Shown here: in pieces, positions 29,501-31,825 of the stretch
Layout of the letters: every line of letters starts with the position of its first letter
How positions within the stretch are numbered: the first letter of the stretch is position 1
Assembly (NCBI GenBank): GCA_030141605.1
Contig: JAQGDQ010001515.1
Location: forward strand, 5,001-36,825
Direction of reading: 5' to 3'
Source: Tubiluchus corallicola
Taxonomy: Eukaryota; Priapulida; Priapulimorpha; Priapulimorphida; Tubiluchidae
Length of the DNA stretch: 31,825 nt
Translations under genes and position numbers: made by a program
The notes under the pieces: model-generated
What the model saw: the letters and a program-made list of their open reading frames with translations, nothing else
The model's database searches: none
Told to the model about the DNA's origin: nothing

Positions 29501-30614
29501 ACTGTAGTTAGTTTCTGACGTAAGCAATAGCCGTGTTCGGTTGCCGTTAATTAACTTTCTAAGCTAATTATTCAAATGTAAGAAACAATTACTAACTTTT
29601 ATAGGCAAGAAAACGTATATTTTGGACAGTAAATTAAAATGAGATTGAGTCTAGACAATCGTCCGGTCTGCCTTTAAAGGAAAACTTGACTTAATCTCAA
29701 GCCAGTGCTCAAAACAATCGACCCTATAAAATGTTGAATGGGAACACACTATTTTTCAACTATGACTTACGTGAAACAATTACGGTATTACCACAAAACG
29801 GGCACTAGCGCCTGTATTTTGGAAACGCATTGCACAAAAAACAGGTGTTGCACCTCCGTGTCCAGAAGTGTTAGTTTGTGAGGAACTACATACGTTCATC
29901 AGCTCATGCGTGAGGACAGCAGTAAACTTGAAATTTGAATTTTAAACTTAAAATTTGCTCAGTTTTTGTATACATGCATTTGTATGTGTACATGCAGCTG
30001 TACTTCAACTTTCGCTTTTGCAAACACAAGCAACACGCACACGGAATGTTTGCGCTGTTGTAAATGATGTTCATTTGTGACGTCATCACTAACTGGGCTC
30101 ATTTTTTATATTTTCCAGAAATACTTTCGCATTATTATTTTTTTAATTTGCATCCAAAACGAGGTAGGATATGAAAAATCATCCTGTTCTCCGTTAACAG
30201 TCACACGACATTAGCAAGTTTTTGCAAATTCCGAAATTTCTAAATGGCAAATAAATGAGTCTGAATTGAATTGAATTAATTTTATTGACTAACAGAGAAA
30301 AAGCATATTGATAATACGTCACATAGCAACGGGTGAAGAGTTACATTAAAAGCAAATCATAAAGCTGAAATCGATGCGTTCCAAAGGCGAAATTACAGAA
30401 ACATTTTGGGGATTAGATGGCCAAAGAAAATTTCAAACAAAGATCTATATGAAAAATAAAAGAAGGATAGTCAAACGTCTGTAATTATAGCTATAAAATA
30501 GACAAATTTCCGCATCAGTACACGTATATGATTTGTATTTTAGGTTGGCTGTTGTTGGAGTCTTACTGCAAAAAGAGATACCACATCCGGAGTGGGCCAT
30601 GGAGCAGCAAATGA
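4192..30614 (+). CDS. TTLL4: TTLL4-type tubulin polyglutamylase, 3' part of a multi-exon gene
   Basis: TTLL4 enzymes use an ATP-grasp fold to add glutamate to side chains of glutamates in tubulin tails and some non-tubulin proteins such as nucleosome assembly proteins. Thirteen exons join without a frame break: 4192-4368, 9703-9813, 13009-13082, 14516-14710, one 80-nt unit of 15442-17217, 17519-17647, 19363-19485, 22088-22189, 24102-24236, 25446-25571, 26249-26366, 28870-29080 and 30544-30614. In order, the product shows the N-terminal TTL extension ([33 protein letters not shown]), the nucleotide-binding core (KWIYKP, GGRG, FHLRLYV, VHLTN), the metal-site region ([13 protein letters not shown]) and the C-terminal block ([26 protein letters not shown]) that I associate with TTLL4 rather than other TTLLs. 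The start codon lies outside the window or is unrecognised. Family-level confidence is very high; the TTLL4 subtype is from remembered alignment. Confidence 0.88.
4281..9114 (+). repeat. Array I: about 54 copies of a 90-bp exon-end plus splice-donor unit
   Basis: The period is exactly 90 bp from the first donor boundary (4368) to 9048, then a last unit shortened to 60 bp ends at 9108. Each unit encodes [17 protein letters not shown] then [L/S]PV[I/V]NFGLDGQIG in one frame and holds ATAG|GTGAGT. The exon-like part (after CCAG) is 66 nt, phase 1 to phase 1; the remaining 24 bp run from GTGAGT to CCAG. Frequent variants are I/V, L/S, F/Y, D/E, I/T, C/Y and IP/NA, mostly amino-acid changing, so the open frame reflects homogenised repeats rather than visible protein-level conservation. 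In-frame stops occur at 6942-6944 (TAA) and 7161-7163 (TAG, which also spoils that unit's donor). Variant units cluster at about 5500-7160, suggesting higher-order duplication. Confidence 0.95.
9115..9702 (+). other. Intron 2 tail, no gene seen
   Basis: About 590 bp of AT-rich sequence between the last array I unit and exon 3. The last unit's frame runs on to about 9245, but this looks like read-through into intron. A normal acceptor (TTGTACATTTGCAG) ends at 9702. Confidence 0.6.
9703..9813 (+). CDS. TTLL4: TTLL4 exon 3
   Basis: 111 nt between TGTACATTTGCAG and AAAAG|GTACGAG, phase 1 to 1. It encodes (V)[20 protein letters not shown] then [16 protein letters not shown]. This matches the TTLL4 segment with pattern VE.LP...RK.L.WK......NI......RS.F....K just before the DW..CW motif. 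An ATG within the longer open frame at 9645 is upstream of the acceptor and not the gene's start. Confidence 0.87.
10017..10535. repeat. Degenerate minisatellite, unit about 47 bp
   Basis: About ten copies of a unit like TAGCTACATTTGAGTATTGG followed by GCACTTGGGCAGTGGACATTTGGG, with sub-repeats of TTGGGCAGT/TTGGGTAGT. Intronic. The minus-strand open frame here is a repeat artefact. Confidence 0.9.
10536..11269. other. Intronic sequence, no gene seen
   Basis: AT-rich stretch with no convincing exon, RNA gene or repeat unit. It contains an AAGTAGGCCTAC segment and some short inverted AT-rich pairs only. Confidence 0.5.
11270..11396 (-). mobile_element. Dispersed element end fragment, inverted
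   Basis: Reverse-complement match to 3421-3550, ending TGAAAAATCATCCT like the right end at 30172-30185. It lies next to a CCTGTCT...AGACAGG hairpin at 11391-11412. Probably an end of the same dispersed element family as 3421 and 29142. Confidence 0.5.
11451..11476. other. Perfect hairpin
   Basis: AAAATGACTAAA and TTTAGTCATTTT form 12-bp perfect arms around a TG loop. Function unknown; it may be an internal part or end of a small inverted-repeat element. Confidence 0.6.
11703..12165 (+). mobile_element. Dispersed non-autonomous element, copy 2 (body)
   Basis: Direct-orientation match to 3592-4040 over about 450 bp with scattered substitutions and small indels, ending around TTTAAGATTGGGTTTTGCTT. 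The outer end is missing or rearranged; an end fragment sits inverted at 11270-11396. Confidence 0.7.
12413..12869. mobile_element. piggyBac-type MITE with TTAA target duplication
   Basis: 457 bp flanked by TTAA at 12409-12412 and 12870-12873. The ends are inverted: CCCTTTCAGTCCC on the left and GGGTATGAAAGGG on the right. GTATCCCACGGGATAC occurs twice, at about 12541 and 12838. CCCTTT ends and TTAA targets are characteristic of the piggyBac superfamily. No transposase remains; the small minus-strand open frame inside is not credible. Confidence 0.85.
13009..13082 (+). CDS. TTLL4: TTLL4 exon 4
   Basis: 74 nt from acceptor TTGCAAAACTGCAG to donor CAGAAA|GTAAGT, phase 1 to 0. It reads (G)[19 protein letters not shown] then QEHQK. 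The DW..CW motif and EHQK 17 residues later match the TTLL4 pattern at the same spacing, and EHQK joins directly to YNHFPGS of exon 5. Confidence 0.9.
13215..14479 (+). repeat. Array II: about 27 copies of a ~46-bp splice-acceptor-like unit
   Basis: Units read TTTATTGCTTTACTTTTCAT then TGCAGTATAGCTTCCAGTACACCTC. In the 5' half they are arranged as a dimer of about 92 bp alternating TTCACCTC and ACACCCC types. Each has a pyrimidine-rich stretch ending in TTGCAG, that is a plausible 3' splice site. The true exon 5 acceptor just downstream (TTCATTGCTTTACATTTATT then TGCAG|TACAATCATTTCCCAG) is clearly related, as is the acceptor of the inverted exon copy at 3289. The array therefore looks like amplified exon 5 acceptor sequence. 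Confidence 0.9.
14516..14710 (+). CDS. TTLL4: TTLL4 exon 5
   Basis: 195 nt, phase 0 to 0, acceptor TTTGCAG ending 14515 and donor AAGCCA|GTAGGT. It encodes [20 protein letters not shown], then [20 protein letters not shown], then a stretch ending QEKWIYKP. This is the start of the nucleotide-binding core of TTL-like ligases: HFPG, the F.P.SF.LP motif and the W..KP lysine. The donor choice after CCA is supported because KP followed by YAMFGGRG of exon 6 keeps the family spacing KP-x6-RG. Confidence 0.92.
14711..15250 (+). other. Intron 5, first part, no gene seen
   Basis: About 540 bp of AT-rich sequence with no recognisable exon or repeat. Confidence 0.5.
15251..15345. repeat. Degenerate TTAGGG-like (interstitial telomere-like) repeat
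   Basis: A run of hexamer variants TTAGGA, TTAGGG, TTGGGG, TTAGAG over about 95 bp. Exact TTAGGG units are few. It lies about 95 bp before the first exon 6 copy. Such tracts arise by break repair or decay of older TTAGGG arrays. Confidence 0.75.
15432..17240 (+). repeat. Array III: 17 complete copies of TTLL4 exon 6, 106-bp period
   Basis: Exon starts fall at 15442 + 106k for k = 0 to 16 without a single length change. Each unit holds TTCTCAG|, an 80-nt exon and |GTTAGTG, with only 26 bp between one donor and the next acceptor. All 17 copies keep an open frame. Variants include GGRG to GERG or GGRA, SNRNP to SIRNP, PVPNK to PIPKK, and NKPVL to NKIVL. Donor-proximal changes occur in the 11th (CAATG|GTTAGT) and 12th (CAAAC|GTTAGT) units. 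The first unit is preceded by a different, more natural acceptor (TGTTTTCATATATTCAG). Confidence 0.95.
15442..15521 (+). CDS. TTLL4: TTLL4 exon 6 (first of 17 alternative copies)
   Basis: 80 nt, phase 0 to 2, encoding [20 protein letters not shown] then KPVLIQ. It corresponds to the glycine-rich nucleotide-binding loop of TTLLs (KPVASSRGRGI pattern) and the following KP.L.Q strand. It is shown as representative because it has the longest upstream pyrimidine-containing intron; any one of the 17 copies would fit equally. Two copies together (160 nt) would shift the frame, so normally one copy must be used per transcript. Which copy is spliced in cannot be seen. Confidence 0.82.
17519..17647 (+). 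CDS. TTLL4: TTLL4 exon 7
   Basis: 129 nt, phase 2 to 2, acceptor TTTGTGATTTCAG and donor ACAAA|GTAAGC. It reads [20 protein letters not shown], then [20 protein letters not shown], then ST. The family pattern is Q(R/K)Y...P.LI.G.KFDLR.YV.VTS..PLR.Y....G. Two deviations are notable: the junction codon makes QSY instead of QRY/QKY, and KFDLR is KFHLR here. The arginine of LRLYV is kept. Confidence 0.92.
17725..17992. repeat. (CT)n microsatellite, decaying at its 3' end
   Basis: About 75 bp of pure CT repeat followed by about 190 bp of interrupted CTCT with TCAA, TGTC and TTTC. Intronic, directly upstream of a LINE fragment. Confidence 0.95.
18025..18709 (+). pseudogene. Degenerate non-LTR retrotransposon reverse transcriptase fragment
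   Basis: The frame contains [20 protein letters not shown] (RT motif with QG..SPLLFN), INHLMY, then [19 protein letters not shown] and, after stops near 18371, [14 protein letters not shown] and later LRNL-like C-terminal sequence. The order matches LINE reverse transcriptases. The expected YADD catalytic box after INHLMY is replaced by YKIK, and roughly a hundred residues between motif C and LGHI appear deleted. Stops split the frame. No endonuclease or 5' part is seen. It is an old dead insertion in intron 7. Confidence 0.75.
18801..19275. mobile_element. Possible Tc1/pogo-like MITE with TATAAGGGAC repeats
   Basis: CAGTCAACTTCGGG at 18801 and, inverted at the right, TCCGAGGTCGA near 19264-19274 form related ends. 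ATAAGGGAC occurs several times (about 18832, 18910, 18931, 19225) and GTCCCTTA once inverted. This pattern is common in small pogo/Tigger-related elements. No clear target duplication is seen, so the limits are approximate. Confidence 0.4.
19363..19485 (+). CDS. TTLL4: TTLL4 exon 8
   Basis: 123 nt, phase 2 to 2, acceptor TTTCTACTTTAG and donor ACGTG|GTAGGT. It reads (K)[20 protein letters not shown] then [12 protein letters not shown]......NQF.HLTN..VNK is a hallmark of TTL-like ligases; the HLTN asparagine and threonine are in the active-site region. The split codon TG|G continues to TWTLRTFW of exon 9. Confidence 0.93.
19486..20719. other. Intron 8, first part, no gene seen
   Basis: About 1.2 kb of AT-rich sequence up to the LINE fragment. 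I find no exon, RNA gene or transposon with recognisable ends; small open frames here have no support. Confidence 0.5.
20720..22015 (+). pseudogene. 5'-truncated LINE (RT C-terminal part) interrupted by a MITE
   Basis: Translation shows [42 protein letters not shown] and [15 protein letters not shown]. This is the thumb and C-terminal region of RTE/CR1-type LINE reverse transcriptases (pattern YLGS...T...I..R, LYGSE.WTL, F.RR.LR.ILGI.W, R.RW.GH..R.PD). The frame is open from about 20741 to 21264, where a 612-bp MITE is inserted, and resumes in frame after 21878 to a stop at about 22007. RT core and endonuclease are missing. A (GAA)n tract follows directly, as expected for the 3' tail of such elements. 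Confidence 0.85.
21265..21876. mobile_element. Tc1/mariner-type MITE with TA target duplication, inside the LINE
   Basis: 612 bp bounded by TA at 21263-21264 and 21877-21878. The inverted ends match for 25 bp, starting CCGTAAAACGGGGTGAGTTC. The GTGAGTTCGCCAC motif recurs inside: near 21392 (variant), near 21477, and twice in tandem at the right end (about 21842 and 21853, inverted). Removing the insert with one TA restores the LINE reading frame, so the insertion point is confirmed by the frame. No transposase remains. Confidence 0.93.
22016..22045 (+). repeat. (GAA)n tract at the LINE 3' end
   Basis: About nine GAA units directly after the LINE stop region, consistent with a microsatellite-type 3' tail. 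Confidence 0.85.
22088..22189 (+). CDS. TTLL4: TTLL4 exon 9
   Basis: 102 nt, phase 2 to 2, acceptor CACTATTTTCAG and donor ATAAG|GTAGGA. It reads (W)[20 protein letters not shown] then [13 protein letters not shown]. It matches the helix of TTLLs with pattern W.L..LW.YL...G.....IW..I.D.V.KT..; lengths on both sides fit TTLL4. Confidence 0.92.
22268..22989. mobile_element. Second TTAA-flanked piggyBac-type MITE
   Basis: 722 bp flanked by TTAA at 22264-22267 and 22990-22993. The ends are short inverted repeats: CTCCTTCAGGAC on the left and the complement of CTCCTTCTGGTC on the right. The family differs from the element at 12413. Small open frames on both strands near 22690-22960 lie inside and have no support. 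Confidence 0.75.
23176..23615. mobile_element. hAT-type MITE with perfect 8-bp target duplication
   Basis: CACGTATG occurs directly at 23168-23175 and 23616-23623. The element starts CAGGGGATATTTCAG and its right end, inverted, reads TAGGGCCTATTTCAAGG, followed on both sides by a GGGGAAGTGGGG block. CAGGG-type tips with 8-bp duplications are typical of hAT elements. It contains the (GA)n and poly-G tract at 23433-23508. No transposase. Confidence 0.88.
23433..23508. repeat. (GA)n tract ending in a G run
   Basis: About 60 bp of GA followed by ten G, inside the hAT-type MITE. Confidence 0.95.
24102..24236 (+). CDS. TTLL4: TTLL4 exon 10 (metal-site exon)
   Basis: 135 nt, phase 2 to 2, acceptor AACTTATTTGCAG and donor CCTGC|GTAAGA. 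It reads [20 protein letters not shown], then [20 protein letters not shown], then NAEP. In TTL-like ligases the aspartate of G(F/Y)D and the glutamate and asparagine of EVN coordinate magnesium and ATP; all three are present. The usual EVN.SPS is EVNAEPA here, an uncommon variant. Confidence 0.94.
24250..25138. repeat. 28-bp tandem array, about 32 copies, just after the exon 10 donor
   Basis: Unit TTCAAGCAGACAATGCACGA then AATTAATG, with variants CAGG, CACAAA and GTTCAA. The array starts 13 bp after exon 10 ends. No coding frame is shared with the exon. There are no unique spacers, so it is not a CRISPR array. Confidence 0.96.
25185..25252. repeat. Inverted degenerate copies of the 28-bp unit
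   Basis: CTTGAACATTAATCTTGAAC and AACATTGTC[C/T]GCC appear twice in the orientation opposite to the 24250-25138 array, so transcripts could fold back onto it. Confidence 0.7.
25446..25571 (+). CDS. TTLL4: TTLL4 exon 11
   Basis: 126 nt, phase 2 to 2, acceptor CTTTTTTTAG and donor CTAAG|GTAAAA. It reads (A)[20 protein letters not shown] then [12 protein letters not shown] and ENSEHHREL. The pattern ..D...KG.......NLAGF..P follows EVN in TTLL4 and relatives. The lysine-glycine usually seen before the helix is Asn-Gly here. Confidence 0.9.
25676..26215. repeat. Degenerate (TCTG)n array with a longer superimposed unit
   Basis: CTGTCTGTCTGTC runs alternate with TATGTCTTTCCGTTCATCTG and TCCATTTGTCAGTGAATCTG segments. 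The Ser-Val-Cys-Leu-rich open frames on the plus strand and the Arg/Thr/Asp-rich frame on the minus strand are repeat translations. It ends 33 bp before the exon 12 acceptor. Confidence 0.92.
26249..26366 (+). CDS. TTLL4: TTLL4 exon 12
   Basis: 118 nt, phase 2 to 0, acceptor CACCATTGCAG and a weak-looking donor GAAAAG|GTGCGT. It reads (S)[20 protein letters not shown] then [19 protein letters not shown]. This is the variable linker plus the start of the C-terminal helix (pattern ....K...AY(Y/F)...) before the TTLL4 C-terminal block. It is the least conserved of the assigned exons; phases on both sides and the position support it. Confidence 0.85.
26541..27016. repeat. Array dense in TGACTCA and CACGTG motifs
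   Basis: A degenerate tandem repeat of CACATGATTCACATTGACTC and GTGACTCGAATGACTCA types. By eye there are about 18 exact TGACTCA sites (the AP-1 consensus) and several CACGTG E-boxes. The unit is irregular at about 30-37 bp. Intronic. Confidence 0.9.
27017..28140. other. Intron 12 middle, no gene seen
   Basis: About 1.1 kb without a supported exon. The only distinct feature is a hairpin at 27920-27962 with 13-bp perfect arms (GCTTACAAATTTA and its complement) around an AT-rich loop. Confidence 0.5.
27920..27962. other. AT-rich hairpin, 13-bp perfect arms
   Basis: GCTTACAAATTTA at the left and TAAATTTGTAAGC at the right flank a TTATTATTATTAATAAT-type loop. Possibly an element remnant. Confidence 0.6.
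28150..28626 (+). repeat. 95-bp tandem repeat, 5 copies, with repeated ACAG|GTAAGT
   Basis: CCTAATTTACAACTTCACAG recurs at 28171, 28266, 28361, 28456 and 28551, an exact 95-bp period (the last copy has TTTAAAACTT). Each unit contains CTTCACAG followed by GTAAAATTACAG and GTAAGT (GTGAGT in the second), so it carries an acceptor-like and a strong donor-like site 12 nt apart. No similarity to a known exon of this gene is seen. Confidence 0.93.
28870..29080 (+). CDS. TTLL4: TTLL4 exon 13 (C-terminal block)
   Basis: 211 nt, phase 0 to 1, acceptor CTAATTCTTTTTCCAG and donor AAAAG|GTAAGA. It reads [20 protein letters not shown], then [20 protein letters not shown], then [20 protein letters not shown] and [30 protein letters not shown]....S.YL.FFE..RY.N.L...W..KYH is the block that separates TTLL4 and its closest relatives from other TTLLs, and the basis for the symbol. 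Confidence 0.95.
29142..30185 (-). mobile_element. Dispersed non-autonomous element, copy 3, near full length
   Basis: Left end AGGATGATTGTATAA, right end TGAAAAATCATCCT, an inverted pair around about 1.04 kb. The right half, inverted, matches 3421-4040 and 11703-12165 (shared GTACTTCAACTTTCGCTTTTG region at about 30000). TTAA lies just outside or at both ends (29137-29140 and about 30194), so a TTAA-targeting family is possible but unproven. No coding capacity. Confidence 0.65.
30342..30465 (+). pseudogene. Short second copy of the intron 8 LINE
   Basis: About 120 bp nearly identical to 20999-21121 (ACATTAAAAGCAAATCATAA through AAGATCTATATGAAAAA), with a few substitutions and a one-base deletion in the final A run. 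It lies in intron 13, 78 bp before the last exon. Confidence 0.9.
30544..30614 (+). CDS. TTLL4: TTLL4 last exon and stop
   Basis: Acceptor GATTTGTATTTTAG ends 30543. The phase 1 join gives (G)[20 protein letters not shown] then SK and TGA at 30612-30614. TTLL4 proteins end in a similar G..LL..WC.KGFH-type tail, so the position after KYH..P.KG fits. The exon is short and followed quickly by a poly(A) signal. Confidence 0.88.
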
Positions 30615-30656
30615 AACTGATGGCGACAATGAATTGAGTCAACTTAGCCGAATGAA

Positions 30657-30662
30657 AATAAA
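30657..30662 (+). terminator. Poly(A) signal AATAAA of the TTLL4-like gene
   Basis: AATAAA lies 43 bp after the stop codon and is followed by a GT/T-rich stretch (GTGTTATTAACTGTTTTCAT, then GTTTTCGTGTTTTTT) at about 30669-30706, as expected for a cleavage site near 30680. Confidence 0.85.
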
Positions 30663-30815
30663 GATACTTGTGTTATTAACTGTTTTCATGTTTTCGTGTT
30701 TTTTGCGCATTTCGGCAAAAGGCATTGTGATTGGTCATTAAACAGACAGCGTTCAACCACTGGGCTTGCTTGAAAGGTGGGGCAGTATCAGTATCAACTT
30801 AACTGCATTATTATA

Positions 30816-30829
30816 CCCCCCCCCCCCCC
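30816..30829. repeat. Poly-C run, 14 C
   Basis: Uninterrupted C tract at the start of the downstream minisatellite. Confidence 0.95.
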
Positions 30830-30831
30830 GG

Positions 30832-31648
30832 TAAAGCAGGGGCACTTACTGGGGCACCTACTTGCGGGCAAGGCAGTGCATTGGGGCCCTACTGACGGGC
30901 ATAACAGTGCATTGAGACCACTGCTTACGAGCAAAGCACCACACTGGGGCCCTACTTACTGACAAAGCAGTGCACTGGGACACCTACTTACGGGCCCTGG
31001 GGGCCATACTTATGGGCAAAGCAGTGCACTGGGGACCCTACTTACAGGCACCGGGGGCCATACTTACGGGCACTGAGGACCCGACTTACGGGCAAAGAAG
31101 TGCACTAGGGACCCTACTTACGGGCAAAGCAGTACACTGAGGACCCTACGTACTGGCATAGCAGTGCACTTGGGACCCTACTTACGGGCATAGCAGTGCA
31201 CTGGGGCCCCTACTTACAGGCATAGCAGTGCACTGGGGACCTTACTTGCTGGCAAAGCAGTGCACTAAGGACCCTAATTATGAGCAGAGGAGTGCACTGA
31301 GGACCCTACTTGCTGGCAAAGCAGTGCACTAAGGACCCTACTTACGGGCAAAGCAGTACACTGAGGACCCTACGTACTGCCATAGCAGTGCACTTGGGAC
31401 CCTACTTACGGGCATAGCAGTGCACTGGGGACCTTACTTGCTGGCAAAGCAGTGCACTAAGGACCCTACTTATGAGCAAAGGAGTGCACTGGGGCCCCTA
31501 CTTACAGGCATAGCAGTGCACTGGGGACCTTACTTATTGGCAAAGCAGTGCCCTGGGGACCCTACTTACTGGCAAAGCAGTGCACTGGGGACCCTACTTA
31601 CTGGCAAAGCAGTACACTGAGGACCCTACTTACTGGCAAAGCACTGTT
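30832..31648. repeat. 32-bp minisatellite downstream of the gene, about 25 copies
   Basis: Unit GGCAAAGCAGTGCACTGGGG then ACCCTACTTACT, with AAGG, GAGG and CATAG variants and some shortened units. GC-rich compared with the surroundings. Small plus-strand open frames are repeat artefacts. The final 175 bp of the window after it show nothing recognisable. Confidence 0.93.
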
Positions 31649-31825
31649 AAGCTACAGGGGGCTTACAGAAGCAACATGGCTAGCATGGATATAAGATGTC
31701 ACAGTGAAATAAGCCATTTCACTATTTCAGTTGATCGTGAAAAGGCCAAAGGTTAAGTGTACCAGACTTGTGTGTATTTGTGTACACTTGGCAATTTAGA
31801 TTAGATTTAATATTTTATTTCAAAC

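Noticed and set aside
30777-31620. Short frames rich in HWGP as peptide genes
   Set aside because: Repeat translations of the 32-bp minisatellite, with frame changes between units.

Overview
The window looks like nuclear DNA from an animal, probably a marine invertebrate. It is AT-rich, has GT-AG introns, many small inverted-repeat transposons, non-LTR retrotransposon debris, long (GA)n/(CT)n tracts and vertebrate-type TTAGGG-like degenerate repeats. I cannot place it more finely. No bacterial-type operon, rRNA, tRNA or CRISPR array is visible. Nearly all long open frames are translations of tandem repeats.

The one host gene I can reconstruct is on the + strand: the 3' part of a tubulin (poly)glutamylase of the TTLL4 type. 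Thirteen exons from 4192 to 30614 join with fully consistent splice phases, and a phase-compatible extra exon may lie at 2175-2245. Together they give about 573 codons ending at TGA 30612-30614, with a poly(A) signal at 30657-30662. The 5' part of the gene lies outside the window. The protein has the N-terminal TTL extension, the nucleotide-binding core (KWIYKP...GGRG, FHLRLYV, HLTN, YDFMFDE, EVN) and the TTLL4-type C-terminal block ([14 protein letters not shown]).

The striking point is that several tandem arrays of this locus are built from the gene's own exon and splice-site sequence. Array I (4281-9114) is about 54 copies of a 90-bp unit holding the 3' end of exon 2 plus its 5' splice site. 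Array II (13215-14479) is about 27 copies of a ~46-bp unit resembling the 3' splice site and first bases of exon 5. Array III (15432-17240) is 17 complete copies of the 80-nt exon 6, each with its own acceptor and donor and separated by only 26 bp. A 28-bp array starts 13 bp after the exon 10 donor, and a 95-bp array repeats an ACAG|GTAAGT motif. An intact exon 5 copy lies on the minus strand at 3095-3289. The architecture resembles mutually exclusive exon clusters, but the near-identity of the copies suggests recent, homogenised amplification.

Region by region: 1-2100 holds inverted hAT-like repeats; 2300-2631 a (GA)n tract; 3062-4060 the antisense exon copy and a dispersed element; 4192-9114 exon 2 and array I; 9703-13082 exons 3-4, a 47-bp minisatellite and a piggyBac-type MITE; 13215-17240 arrays II and III around exons 5-6; 17519-24236 exons 7-10 with two LINE fragments and several MITEs in the introns; 24250-28626 four more tandem arrays around exons 10-12; 28870-30662 the last two exons and the gene end; 30830-31650 a 32-bp minisatellite downstream of the gene. 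All identifications rest on reading the sequence and remembered family patterns; no database search was possible.
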